Assembly (NCBI GenBank): GCA_025267735.1
Contig: CM046299.1
Coordinates: forward strand, 37,400,887 to 37,464,886
Reading direction: 5' to 3'
Length of the DNA stretch: 64,000 nucleotides
Source: Mactra quadrangularis
Lineage: Eukaryota > Mollusca > Bivalvia > Venerida > Mactridae
Shown: positions 24,715 to 36,834 of the stretch, piece after piece
How the letters are laid out: each line of letters begins with the position of its first letter
Position numbering within the stretch: position 1 is the stretch's first letter
Notes under the pieces: generated by a model
Seen by the model: only the letters and a program-made list of their open reading frames with translations
Database searches by the model: none
Told to the model about the DNA's origin: nothing
Translations under genes and position numbers: made by a program

Positions 24715-25809
24715 ATGTCTGAACAAAAAGGTCAAGGATGGGTAACACATGGTTCACCAAGGTTGAGGATGTTCTCTGAAAGGGTTTTCAATTCTTTAAT
24801 TAGCTCGGCTTCACCTAGATTGCTGAAAAAGATAGACGCATTTCTGTCTTACTCTACGAAGGAAAATATGGAAACATCGGTAGGTCTAGAAAGTGATAGC
24901 CAAAGGAACTTGACTACAAGTTCGTCATCAGTGACTGTTGAGAATGAAGAATTGAAACAGAGACTAAACAATGAGAACACATTGGCTCAACATATTCAAG
25001 GAAACGACGTAGAAGAATCGGTTGACCTGAATGATCGAAATACTGAAATTATAGCCGACGTTGTAGAACGCGTACTGAGACTTTGTCAAGATCGGAAAAT
25101 AGACTACGAGAAGATATGTCTATCTAACGGTTCAAGTGAAAAACTTCTTACATCATTTGGAGAACAGTTTTGTATGCTGCATCATGTCGTGAAAACTGAA
25201 TTATGTGCACATCTCAGTAAAACATCCCAGCCCAAAGAAACTGTGGAGTGTAACCTTGTCGCAGTAAACGATATTCCTTTTAAAACAAATATTGAAACGC
25301 TACATGGAGGAGATGACTTTGGTGCAGTACGGACAAGTGATTGTTCTATTTTGGATGATATCATTTCACAGGATTTAATCTCTGAATATGCCAGGATAGG
25401 AATTGAAGCTGCTTCGATCGATTTGCAGTTAAAGTATGACTTGGAGGTAGAAAGTTTAAAAGTCCACGTAATAAGGGTTTTTGATGTTACCAATCTAAGA
25501 GATAATAACAAATTGATTGACTCATTCTTAAAACTAGGTATTTATCAAAAAGAAGGAAAGAAGAAAAGGACGAGGATTGCCAGGAAATCACGTGATCCAG
25601 TATTCAATGAAACATTTGAGCTTCATGGAATCGACAGCGCCCTAATACATTCCACATGTCTAAGTATTCAATTGTATCAGAAATGTGGACTGTTTAAATC
25701 TGAATTGTTAGGTCAGACGTTAATATGGTTGGACGATTACGATCTGCTTGAAGAAGATGGTATTACATTAACAGAAATATTTCAACCATCTATCTGGGCA
25801 GACTTGTGA
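24715..25809 (+). CDS. single-exon C2-domain protein, synaptotagmin-type C2 at C-terminus (364 aa)
   Basis: This is one uninterrupted 364-codon frame starting in the context AAACATGT. A possible acceptor TATTTTAG ends at 24693, so a 5' UTR exon may lie upstream. Residues 1-230 are low in recognisable domains, with Ser-rich and acidic stretches and no signal peptide or membrane segment. Residues about 235-355 form a C2 domain of synaptotagmin topology: LKVHVIRVFDVTNL, Asp263 and Asp269 in loop 1, a basic strand KEGKKKRTR (280-288), then RDPVFNETF (293-301) and LLGQTLIWL. The loop-3 Asp cluster of calcium-binding C2 domains is YQK (321-323), so calcium binding is probably weak or absent. The end, SIWADL, resembles the WHxL ending of synaptotagmin C2B domains. 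Length, single coding exon and C-terminal C2 also recall vertebrate C2CD4 proteins, but I cannot establish orthology. The likely role is membrane or protein binding. Confidence 0.8.
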   Translation: MSEQKGQGWVTHGSPRLRMFSERVFNSLISSASPRLLKKIDAFLSYSTKENMETSVGLESDSQRNLTTSSSSVTVENEELKQRLNNENTLAQHIQGNDVEESVDLNDRNTEIIADVVERVLRLCQDRKIDYEKICLSNGSSEKLLTSFGEQFCMLHHVVKTELCAHLSKTSQPKETVECNLVAVNDIPFKTNIETLHGGDDFGAVRTSDCSILDDIISQDLISEYARIGIEAASIDLQLKYDLEVESLKVHVIRVFDVTNLRDNNKLIDSFLKLGIYQKEGKKKRTRIARKSRDPVFNETFELHGIDSALIHSTCLSIQLYQKCGLFKSELLGQTLIWLDDYDLLEEDGITLTEIFQPSIWADL

Positions 25810-26080
25810 AATGATGTAGTTTACAGAATAATGCGAGATGTGATAAAATATCCTTGGTACGCGACTGAATGAGTTCAATAGCTTTCAACATAAGAGCTTT
25901 TTTTGACAAATAAGATTTAATATATAGTTAACGAATATTTGAATGCCAAAATGGTATTCATTTTCAATATCTAAAAGGTTACAAATCAGACAAAATATGT
26001 AATTTCTGTGAATATTATCACAAGAATCCCAGTATGTTTTTTTAAGAAAATGAGCTGATGTTCCTTGCAATTTTACAATT

Positions 26081-26086
26081 ATTAAA
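26081..26086 (+). promoter_or_regulatory. candidate poly(A) signal of the C2 gene
   Basis: An ATTAAA lies about 270 bp after the stop codon of the C2-domain gene. It is a common variant signal; nothing else in the sequence confirms its use. Confidence 0.3.
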
Positions 26087-26160
26087 CAATAATATTGCAC
26101 TTTTTTCTATAAATACGTAAATCTATAAATCATTCCTTCTCGTGACAGGTTGTTTTTTAT

Positions 26161-26438
26161 TGGATTTTAACGATGTGTCAACACAATTTAGGTCATTTTA
26201 CGGCATCCAGCGCACCTAACCTAGCTGTCCTGGACCCTTGTCTATAACCAGTACTCACCTACCCTTCCGCAAGGCCGGAAACTTCTCCATATTATCTAAT
26301 CAATGGAGACAAATTGACATTATTGTCAAATTTTCATAGATGGGTATAACCTCCTCGGGTAGTATTCGAACCCGTACCCCACTCGGGACACGAGATTCCG
26401 AATCCCGGCGCGCTACCAACTGCGCTATCGACCCGGGT
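26161..26438 (-). repeat. tRNA-derived SINE family A, copy 4
   Basis: It is one of the better preserved copies: minus-strand ACCCGGGTCGATAGCGCAG head with A box, GGTTCGAATACT B box, and GACACATCGTTAAAATCC tail. It lies 350 bp downstream of the C2 gene. Confidence 0.9.
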
Positions 26439-26821
26439 TGTGACAAGTTATACTTGTTCTGGAAGGGACGTGAAATATTCTAACAAAATGAATTATTCTA
26501 CTGCTGTCTTTCATACAATTGTTTTGTAACTTTTAACTATAAGGATGGAAACTGATAGTCCTTCAAGGACTTCGTGCAAGCAATATCTTCCGATCATGTG
26601 ACACAGTTAAACGTTCGTTTTGGTTCATGTGGAAGATGCTTATGTATGCTATAGAGAAAGAATGTCCAAACCAACAAGCGCACAGTTTCTGCATGGACTT
26701 AAGTTCAGTATTAACTTAAGTGGAACGAAGTTTTATATTCAAGAAAAAAATTTTAAACACTCCTTTCAAGTATTTAGCTCTACCGATGTAAGTGGCTGTT
26801 CGAATGAAAGTTGTGTTGTGT

Positions 26822-26975
26822 TATAGTTCTTTTCTTCTCAACTGTCAAAACATGAATAATTTCTTAGTGACTTCGTGTTCTTCGTCTAACATTTCGTCTC
26901 TTTATATTGTGATAGTGTGTATTTAATCACCGTTAAATAATTCAAACTTTGACAGATAAGAAAAAAGGACTATAA
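26822..26975. mobile_element. MITE with TCTCAACTGTCAAA ends, copy 2
   Basis: It has CTTCTCAACTGTCAAAACATG at the left and the complementary end with one change at the right, bounded by TATA on both sides. It has the same size class as the copy at 8574. Confidence 0.75.
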
Positions 26976-28067
26976 CATCATCATGCTGTATACAACAGAC
27001 AATTAAACCTTTGGCACCGCTCAGACTTGGCGTTTAATGGTCTTAAGTGTACATAAATAAAGCTATTAAGACAAAAGTAATTGCCTTTTTAAAATAAGTG
27101 TATTGATTAAAACCCTTATTTGATCTTGTTTATCAGGGAAAGAATGATGTTTTAAGTAATAAATATAATCGCTGTGTGTAATTTACTGTTCGATGTACAC
27201 TGGTTGACTTACAGAAACCACATCTTGATAATAACGATAATTTCAAGGATTGTGCTTTAGAAAGCGATAGAGCAAATAACACTCCATGAATGTCGTTGTG
27301 TTGCTAACTTGTGGCTAGTGATTTATTATGTTATGCTGCTTGATTACTCAACATTTCTCCATTTTCAATATTTACGCCAGTAACTGTTGTGAAACCGTAC
27401 CAACAATGCCATGACATTTTGTCGTAAAAACTGGTATTCCGTATTCTTTGTGAAATACAGTAAAATCACATTGTATATATTATATTCAAATGAATAACTT
27501 TACATCTGTTACACGACTCATCACTGTCATAAAATGTACATTTTAATCACCGTTGACTGACACAGTCATCCTGTTGAATTCGCCATCATCAAGCCGTTTG
27601 TAAAGCTGGGGGCTTAGTAGTGTGGTGTTCTATTACAAGACAGCATGTGGCAGAGCTTCTGAAACGGACAGCAAATGTCGTTTTGTTCAGACACTTTATC
27701 GAGAGCAGTATCCCTTTTGTATACAGGATCGCCTTTGAACAATTTCTTTATTAGTCAGTATATATGGCTTTGACAAATTATCTCCCTTCGATGAAATTAA
27801 AAGTTTGTGTAAATTTTATACTTTTTCTGACATGTTTGGAATTGTAATACATTTTGATTATTTAAAATTATGTAGCAATAAACCTTTTTAACTATTCATT
27901 TTGAATTTTGAGTGAAATCCATACGTTTGTATTATCATTTTAAATCTACGTATAGTATTGAGTAAGATCAGCTAGGGAAAGAGATAAATTACCTCCCTTT
28001 TAAAATTAACTTGTTTTACCTTCCGGGTTGAAAATGGATTGTTCTATAAAATAGATTCTTCCTCTAG

Positions 28068-28905
28068 TATATAAATGCGTGTTAGCTTCATTCGGGAGCA
28101 GAAAGTTGGTGACTGCTCGTGGTGATGGTTGGAGTGGAAGATTGTCGTGAGTCTACTGCTTAATTGCCGACGCTTTTCGATCAAGGTACTTTCCATTGTA
28201 CTGGCAACAGAGCATCATTGCGATTAGTATGTTGTTTAATGTGGAAGCACCTTCTTGCTTGTTTACGTTGGTGGCAGAACCGGATTATCTGGTTATTTGC
28301 CGACGCTTTGCAGGCAGGGCATGAGCTATATGCTGTACTGACATTTGAGCATCATTACGATTAGTAGATTGTCTCTAAGGTAGAAGCGCCTTCTTGCACA
28401 TTAACGTTGGTGGCAGAACCTGCGGGATAAATCGTGGTTCCTGGGGTATCCCTTGTTATCGTACCCGAGGTAGTCATAGTAGATAGACTGTTGAAGTTCC
28501 AATGTTTGAGGTTATGTTTTTGATCCGGATAGTTTTTGAGGTATAGGCGTGTTAGAACTAATGGTGCGTTTGTCTTAAGAAAAGTTTATAACCCGAGGTT
28601 GTGTTTCGGTGTTGGTTTCAGTTTACGCTTTTGCTTTTGCTCTGAGTTTTGCCTGGAACATCAACTTGTCAGGGCTCGGGGTCTGTTGGTTTCAAGAAAA
28701 CGTTTATAACCCAAGGTTGTGTTTCTGGGTTATTGGTTTTAGTTTCTATCTTTGTTTTTGCCCCGGGTTGTGCCTGAGACATCGACTAAGTCAGGGCTCG
28801 GGGTCTGCTGGTTACAAGTAAAGGTTTATAACCCGAGGTCGTGCCTCCGGGCTATTGGTTTTTGTCTCTGCTCAAGGTTGTGCCTGGAACATTAATTTTG
28901 TACAT
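28068..28905 (+). repeat. possible LTR-like promoter region with direct duplication
   Basis: A TATATAAA box (28068-28075) is followed by a 130-bp direct repeat (28162-28283 and 28294-28430). Each copy ends CGTTGGTGGCAGAACC, resembling the tRNA-primer-binding region after an LTR. Next comes the tandem array listed separately. No gag or pol frame follows, so this would be a solo or gutted element. The assignment is tentative. Confidence 0.4.
28575..28905 (+). repeat. three tandem copies of a ~120-bp unit
   Basis: The phrase GTTTATAACCC(A/G)AGG recurs at 28584, 28702 and 28824. Each unit also holds a GCCTGGAACATC-like and a TCAGGGCTCGGGGTCTG motif. The unit is GC-richer than its surroundings. 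Confidence 0.8.
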
Positions 28906-28981
28906 ATTATTTTTATATTGTAGTTTTATTGTGTCGTGACTTTAACGTTAGTTGTTTCTATTGTTTTTCACTTTGAGATAA

Positions 28982-29293
28982 GCCGCCCGGCTAGCTCAGT
29001 TGGTAGCACTCAAGTCTACTGATCGATGGATCGTGGTTTCGATTCCCGGGCGGGGCATACTTTTGTGGAACTTGGTCATGAAATTATTTTTTACGGCCAT
29101 TCTCCCTCCTACCAATGATTTTTAATTACGAAGGGCAGTTGTCATTCACTGACAAAAGTATGCGCTTAGTAGTTAGTTAACAGCTAAATCCAGAGATTTA
29201 GCCTTTCCATAAGGAGTGAGTAGGTTGACTGACCGCCGTTATATGACCTATATAATGTGTTGCTACGGCGTTAAACCCAACAAACAAAAAACA
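28982..29293 (+). repeat. tRNA-derived SINE family B, full copy
   Basis: The head has an A box (TAGCTCAGTTGGTAGC) and a B box (GGTTTCGATTCCC). A body with CCATTCTCCCTCCTACCAAT follows, then TTGCTACGGCGTTAAACCC and ACAAACAAAAA. It is not a functional tRNA gene, since the sequence continues into the SINE body and other copies share it. Confidence 0.92.
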
Positions 29294-30766
29294 AATCACC
29301 CTGAGGTATTGTCTCAGGATCATGTTTTGCTTTTATGTTTTATACCTGTACATAATTACCTACGCTTTATTTTAGTTTTCTAATCATTTAAGCCAAATAG
29401 CTTCAGGAAAATCTATCTATATACATTTTATTGTTGTTAAATCCAGAGCACGAGTCAGTGTCCTGGGATTGTCTCTGTCTCCGTCCCTACAGCAAGCTTG
29501 GACGTCTGGTCAGTCGGTGTTAAGACGAGCATTGACTTAAAACACATACGCGAGCGCTGGCTTGACTGCCCAGCGGACACGTTACACTTCTAATAAGCAC
29601 TGTAGGCCTGAGCCTACAAGTTGGTCAAGAAAATGAAATTTTCAAAAGTCCCGAAAATGCAATAACAACAGTAGGGAAGCGCGGTAGCGGGTGTTAATCG
29701 TTTAGTCAAATTAATTTGCCTCTTAAGGAATATGATGTACTCATGTAGGTATATGTTCCTATTCTGTGGGTTGCACCCATAGCTTATGCTCAGTAAATTT
29801 GCATTGAATAGTTTAGAAATATTGTTTTGATATTGGCCTTGAAAATCGATCTACTTTGAAACATAGCTTACATTTTGCTCTTTTTAATATCCATATGTTT
29901 AGGGCTTAGGAAGGTTCGCTCCCTGATCCCGTAACAAGGAGCAATCCCCCTTTGGAGCCAATTTATGGGCTTACAAGTTAAAGAAAGCTGGCTATGCCTC
30001 TGGTAGCTTCTTCATATATTCAGTTCGTACCTATCGTGACTAAACATAATCATAACCATAAGAAATATTTTTCCGATTATATAAAATCCTAAATTAAAGC
30101 CGTACAGAAATTCCGCTCATGCTTTGTTTTTTTTCAATATTTAAAAAAAGTGTCCACCTTAATCACGGAGTCCATTGATGTATTTACACGATAAAGAGGT
30201 TTGCCTTTTTTATTGACAATTTGTATTATACAATTAGACAAAGGCTTGATCATCCATTCGTATAGAAATACTTCTGGTTAGAAAATTCTGCATTTCACAG
30301 CACTTTTGAGTCGTTTTAAAACCGTAGTTTTTGTGATATGGTTCTTTAAAATATCCTCATTTGAATGAGCGGTTTACGGCTTATAATGAGTATAAATGGC
30401 AAAATATTACATTTACATGATATTTCTGAACCGATCAAAATTTAGGATTTTACAGGTTTCTTGATATCTTAATTATTTCGGATTTTGGATGTTTTAGCGA
30501 TGCAAAATGTTTGACATAGAATTAAACATGGTTCATATTTCTCAGTCTGACTCAGGATAAACAACGCATGCATGAGTATTTATAACTAACTAATCAATAC
30601 TTCAGTATAATTTGTAACTATATGTGATAACAAGCTTGTAAAACAAGTGATAATTGAACATTTTATCATCGGTAATAGAAAAACAATACAAATATACATG
30701 TAGGTATGCAGCAGTTGAAATCGATACTCATTAGATCATTCATATTGCTACCTTTATTTTATTTTT
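29294..30766. other. intergenic, no gene seen
   Basis: A GC-richer patch at about 29440-29700 has no frame or repeat partner in this window. The rest is AT-rich with nothing recognisable. Confidence 0.5.
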
Positions 30767-30905
30767 CTGGGTTTAACGTCTTAACAACACATTGTATAGG
30801 TCATATAACGGCGGTCAGTCAACCTACTCACTGTTCCTGGAAATGCTAAATCTCTGAATTAAGCTGTTGAACTACTACTAGGCGCATACTTTCGTCACTG
30901 ACAAC
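30767..30905 (-). repeat. SINE family B, head-less fragment
   Basis: It matches the tail half of family B on the minus strand (GGGTTTAACGTC, GGTCATATAACGGCGGTCAG, GCGCATACTTTCGTCACTGAC). The tRNA-like head is missing. Confidence 0.8.
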
Positions 30906-30929
30906 TTCTATTTTAATATTTGATATATC

Positions 30930-31145
30930 TGAATATTTCAATCGTTATTATTGTTATTGTTGATATTTATTGTTATTTGTTATCATTGTTCTATTGATAT
31001 TATTTGCTTTATTGTTGTTGTAATTGATAGAATTGTTATTGTTACAATTGTTGCTATTATTTGTTGTATACATGGCTATTATTTATTGTTCTTGCAACTG
31101 TTATTATCTATTGCTATTGTAGTTGTCATTATTTATTTTAAGTAT
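30930..31145. repeat. TTATTG-rich low-complexity tract
   Basis: About 200 bp is dominated by TTATTGTTATTG-like words. It reads as a 67-codon frame of Ile/Val only because of its composition. Confidence 0.7.
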
Positions 31146-31454
31146 AATGGCTGATAGAGACACCTGTGGAATACTTACAGCCGTTTTCATTCGAGGCGAC
31201 TATTACACAAAGGGTTGCTGTATTTTGTCACGTGGCATGTAAATTTTCTTACCTTGCAGCCGTTTTTATTGTAGCTAGATTCAACCTATCTGTAAAAGAT
31301 TCTGAGAAAAATATTACCATTGATATGGCCACAGGATTATTTTAAGAAAGAGAAATATGCCAGATGCTTTATTTGTTATTTGATATATTTGTCTGCACAA
31401 AGAAAACACAACACATGTGATGACATTTCTCCACTATATATCATCCTGTACAAT

Positions 31455-34400
31455 GACTGTACTGTAGATTATATATACTTAACGAATTTTCTAAGTACCC
31501 CGATTTCCATATTGTAGAAAAAATTATTTTCCAACATTTATGTCCGATCTATAATGAAAATGTGTATAAGACCTCATATTGTTGTCTGCTTGCATGGCTT
31601 TCATGCTTCTTTATCGATACCAAACCGAGTTTTCCCGTCTATGCGTTGACAAGCGGAAATGGGAAGATTTATAATAGCTATAATTTAACGTTTAGGTCCA
31701 TATTTTTCTGCATAAAATTGCAAATGACCAAACAAAGCAAAGAAACTGCTCTAGAAACTGAAATTTTAACAGCAATTAAAGAACTTATCCCTCTATGCTT
31801 TGATGATATAGCATTGCATCAAAACCCCTTCAACTCTGAATTAGGGACCAGGATAGGGGTCATGTTTCTGGTACGGTTATAATGATGTTAAGTTGGCAAT
31901 AGAGGAAGAGATTTAAACTGCCTACCTTTTGACACATTTGCAATGAACTCCGAGCAATGAAACAACGAAAATCAACATCCTTCATAGATTCCACAACATT
32001 TCTTTTTCGCTTATTTTTGTTCATGGAGTTTGACATTTTTAGGGTTAATGTACTTACCGAAAACCCCGGAAAACCCGAATATTCATGAAAAAAACAAAAA
32101 ACACTCATTGGAGTTGTATATTGAGCTAATAAATCACGTTTTACTTTAAAAATATGTGTTTAAATGTTTTAAAATACTTGTTGCCAATGACATTTGAACA
32201 ATTTTGATGTGTTAGTATTAATATTAAATAGAAATGCAATTATTAAGACGAGACAAACAATCGTTGTAAGTACAATAGAATGATTTCGTTTGTTAATAAA
32301 TGTCTACATAAAACTGTTTCAAACAAATGTCACTAATAATAATTAATCTAACTATTTTTCCTGTATACACATAAGTATAAGTCATAATTAATACGAGGGG
32401 TAATTGTTTCTCCGATAACGAACAGTAATCGACCAGGGTTTTTTCAGAATACGAGTTTTTCGGATGTGTAATTTTTTATGTTATATGATTGTATTGAGAG
32501 ATTTAGAGGCCTTTTGATTGTAATATAAAAGCAAATCCAGATTGCTCGCTGAATACACACCATGTGTGAACTAAGATTATGCTTGTGTATGTACTGCGTG
32601 TGTTAAAATAAGTTGCCTATTTGTTAAACAACAACGCTCTTTGGACCTAGACTAAATTAAATTCAGGCTATTTTTCATAAACTGATATGATTTATACGAC
32701 TGTTAAAAAAACACCTGTGTAGATTGGTAATGTGCCAATAATGATTATGTTCAATCATTACAATTTACAGCATTTCTTGATTCTCTATGTTAAAGTACTA
32801 AACCAGTTTTCAGATATCAAATTGGTGTGACTCGTAAACGTGTTATGTAATTAAACCTCTATATTAAAAAGTTTTACCCATAAATATATGTTAATTTGTA
32901 GAAACTATGATTGGAGGCGTTAGCGCCTGTAGGCCTTTGAAAATATTTAAAAAAAAACACCGACTAACATTTCAATTCTTCATTATTGTCTCTCGAATAA
33001 GTTGTTATGTCCACATTCTTTGATATTTTGAAGGGAATGTCAACGACCTCCCTATTGCGTTACGTTTTTACCTTATGCTGAACTTAATTTTATCGATTTT
33101 TTTTCTGGATTTTGCAAATAATGTGTAATAAGCATCGTGAAATATGTTGGACATAATAAGTATTATGATAACATTGCTCACAACTCTGCCGTGTTTAGAA
33201 AAACTTTTAACGCGAGTTTTATTGTGAAATACATTTATAGATAAACGTCTGACCTTGGATGTTACTAAACTAGATTTTATTTTATTGGTTTTAAACCGCT
33301 CATAACATTTTACATGTCATTTTAGAGTCCTACTTGCACAATTTTATTTATACCATTTCACACATGTTAGTACTTGAGATACATAAAAAATACTTGAACA
33401 GTGTAAAAAATCCTTGAAATTCTAGAATAGTCATTGATTTTGTTCTTATATGGTCTTTACGAATCATGGTCCTTTTTTTGGCTCATGTAAGGGGTTCGTT
33501 CGGTTCTAATATATAGACATTATATCAGCTATAATATGAGTAACCCATGAATAAACTAGACAAATTGTTAATATATATAAATGAGAAATAACGCAAAGGA
33601 TGAATTTCACAGGCGAAAAACCTTAATTGATATGTCCCAAAACATTCATATAGCATATAGCTTTTTCATATTCTAGAAAAACCTGGTCGGATACTGTTCG
33701 CTATCGGAGAAACAATTACCCCTCGTATTAATTATGACTTATACTTATGTGTATACAGGAAAAATAGTTTAATTATTAATACTGACATTTGTTTGAAACA
33801 GTTTTATGTAGACATTTATTAACAAACGAAATCATTCTATTATACTTACAATAATAATAATAATTGCATTTTTACTTAATATTGATACTAACACATCAAA
33901 ATTGTTCACATGTCATTGGCAACAAGTATTTTAAAACATTTAAACACATATTTTTAAAGTAAAACGTGATTTATTAGCTCAATATACAACTCCAATGAGT
34001 GTCTTTCGGTTTATTTTCATGAATATTCGGGTTTTTCGGTAAATACATTAACCCTAAAAATGTCAAACTCCATGAACAAAAATAAGCGAAAGTGAAATGT
34101 TGTGGAATCTATGAAGGATGTTGATTTTCGTTGTTTCATTGCTCGGAGTTCATTGCAAATCTCTTCCTCTATTGTCAACTTAAAATCATTATAACCGTAC
34201 CAGAAACATGACCCCTATCCTGGTCCCTAATTCAGAGTTGAAGGGGTTTTGATGCAACGCTATATCATCAAAGCATAGAGGGATAAGTTCTTTAAATGCT
34301 GTTAAAATTTCAAGTTCTACAGAAGTTTCTTTGCTTTGTTTGGTCATTTGCAATTTTATGCAAAAAAATATGGACCTAAACCTTAACAGAAAAAATAGCA

Positions 34401-34785
34401 GATTGAAAACTATCTCTGCAAATGACGCACCGCCTTGCAAAAGACCTATAGCAACTCATTGTTCTTGTAGAGAAATTCGAGTCATTTCTTGATTTTTGTT
34501 GTACATATCAACACACTAACGATTTTCACCAAAACTGACCGCTTGAGATATTTGCACGATAAGCACGTGCCTATTTCCGCTTTTCAACAAATGCTCGGCA
34601 AAACCGATTTTGAATAGATAAAAAAGCATGCAAACCATGCAAGCAGACGACAGGTCGGTCCTATACACATTTCCATTATAAATCGGACATAAATATTGAA
34701 ATATAAAAATTTCATGCAATATTGAAATCGGGGTACTTGGAAGTTTCGTTAAGTATAGGTCTGGTATAACCTCTACAGAGCTGTT
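31455..34785. mobile_element. 3.3 kb inverted-repeat element, ~1.0-kb arms
   Basis: The left arm (about 31455-32455) is the diverged reverse complement of the right arm (about 33675-34785), around a 1.2-kb unpaired centre. Matching blocks include GACCAAACAAAGCAAAGAAAC, GGTAATTGTTTCTCCGATA and CAAACGAAATCATTCTAT relatives. A 60-codon frame is shared by both arms, but its differences do not look coding. No transposase is seen; it could be a fold-back transposon or an inverted duplication. Outer edges are approximate. Confidence 0.7.
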
Positions 34786-36009
34786 TTTTACAGAAAAATC
34801 CTCAACACAACAGCTTTTGGAATTTCCCCTTTGGCGTAAATTTATTTGAATTTAACCTCTGCAGAGCAACGACCTCTTAATCGCAACATAATAGTATCTT
34901 CCAGTGGGTGTTGTTGAAGAGAGATTGTATCGTTGAAATGAGTGAATTTTGAGTATTTAAATCAGTGTGGTTAATTTATGCAACAAATGCATCAAATTCA
35001 TCTCATCTTACATAACTATTTCTCAAAGCAGATCGAATCACATTACAAGTACATAACGAGTATACAGAGACATAAACAAGAAATAACTGTAAAACATTAT
35101 CCGGGGCTTTGCAGGGTTAATTTTGTTTGAAGTAAAAATAGTCATATTCGCTTTCCATTCATACCACCAGCACTGTAAAACGACGAATGTATAATCAATT
35201 CACCCCATGAGTAAACCATAATACACATGCAGAGTAAATAGTCAACAACTACTATCCGTGTTACGCTCCTGCATATCACAAATAACCAACGGTATAGTCT
35301 GTTTTTTCTCAACTGTCAAAGCTTGAATAATTTCATGGTGACTGAATGCAAATGTTTTTGTACTAGCGGCCTAATTGCTATTAAAATATCTTGACTAAAC
35401 ATATCAGTCGGCATAAAAAGCTCTACTCAATCATAATACGCACTTTCATGGATGTATTACGACAATAATTTTAACAAACGCATTCACCGTGAAATTATTC
35501 ATGTTTTGACAGTTGAGAAAGAACGAACTATACCGTATTTTTTATTCATTGCTCTTTTCTGGAAGAGAAATTCATTGGACAAACAGCTATAGTGGAGCAA
35601 ATTGTAGTTTGGTTAAAAATAAAGGTCAAAAGTTGGCTGAGACAGTTGCGCCAAACAAAGCTTCCTAACACATAGCCAACTTCTACATACCAGGATCATT
35701 TGGTATGTAAACTGATTTAATTAATATACACTGTACAAGTGGATCTCTCATTTACACCTAGAAGGCATTGCTCACTTGTTACACACTATGTAATTGAATC
35801 TTTACTATAACAACTTGATTAATAATTCATATTACGCGGAGACTACTATAACCACGCCTTTAGACAAGTGGCAAATTTGTTTAACAAAGTAATCCTTTGT
35901 GTCCAGAGACAAGTGACTAGGCTTGTCCAAGTATACACTAATCATTTCATTGATGAACGGATTATGAAAATATAGAAAAAGGAAGTCCGGCGTGAGTAAC
36001 TGCTATTAA
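34786..36009. other. intergenic with one MITE
   Basis: Outside the MITE at 35293-35532 I see only AT-rich sequence with no gene. Confidence 0.5.
35293..35532. mobile_element. MITE with TCTCAACTGTCAAA ends, copy 3
   Basis: The ends TATAGTCTGTTTTTTCTCAA and the complement of TATAGTTCGTTCTTTCTCAA pair over about 50 bp, longer than in the other two copies. It has a TA at each edge. Confidence 0.82.
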
Positions 36010-36012
36010 TAA

Positions 36013-36371
36013 GGGACTTTAGTCAATTATTTCCCCTTGTATACTCTTCAAATGGGCTGGTCCTATTAGTTGGATTACTCGGATTTTACCCTTACTTTTC
36101 AATGTCAATTTGCCAAAATAATCTTAAATAACTTTTTTGTAAATCATTGAATTTGTTTGAAATTCAAGCTAAGTATTTTAAGGGTAAAGAACTATCTAAA
36201 TTGTATCACTTCTGTAAATATCTTCATTAACAACAAAGATATTAGATAGAATATTTTGTTACCCTTACATAGGACTTCAATGATAAAATCGAAGGATTCC
36301 AACTGTAAGGACCTACTTGCCAACTGGATTGCTTCAGATTTTATCAGGGAAAGATAACTGACTAAAGTCCC
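36013..36371. mobile_element. TIR element with TAA target duplication (PIF/Harbinger-like MITE)
   Basis: Ends GGGACTTTAGTCAATTATTT and the complement of AACTGACTAAAGTCCC pair, flanked by TAA at 36010-36012 and 36372-36374. A partial copy is at 63155. A 3-bp TWA duplication is typical of PIF/Harbinger; class assignment rests on that alone. Confidence 0.75.
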
Positions 36372-36834
36372 TAACTATTTTGGTCAATCAGCTCAGACAA
36401 ATACCGTATTTTCAGGACGGCAATGCAAAATAACATAAGTTAACTTTAAGTTCCAGTGTAAGTCTTTCTTTTACATACCCCCATACAGTATCTATTTTCA
36501 GAGGATAAACGATAGATAGCATTGGGCCAGTGAAAAAGTTAGGGAAAGGTCTATTTCTGAGGATTAACTATTCGATTATCTTTTCAGAGACAAGCTGGAT
36601 AAACTCAGTTCAGAATGACTCAGTCATGATATTCCTTTTTCTAACAGCCTTTTTTTGAGTTTCAGATCAGTAAGATCTCATATTACTTGCCACATAATCC
36701 GATAATGATGTTTTTAACAAACATTATATTTACATCATCCATAAACACATTTTATTAATTCCGTATCATTCCCTCTATTATATCTTAAACCCCACACATG
36801 GTCAGGTGTTACAGCATTGAATGTGTTTGTTTTG

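Larger units (their letters stand above)
25810..28060. other. intergenic after the C2 gene
   Basis: Apart from one SINE A copy and one MITE (listed separately) I see only AT-rich sequence. A hydrophobicity-poor 68-codon frame at 26620-26826 has no support as a gene. Confidence 0.5.

Noticed and set aside
28982..29054. Functional tRNA gene
   Set aside because: A and B boxes are present but the sequence continues into a SINE body and occurs in several copies.
30930..31154. Hydrophobic 67-codon protein
   Set aside because: It is the translation of a TTATTG-rich low-complexity tract.
31562..31882. 106-codon frame in the left arm of the 3.3 kb inverted repeat
   Set aside because: The counterpart in the right arm differs at its start and by non-synonymous changes; more likely repeat DNA than a gene.
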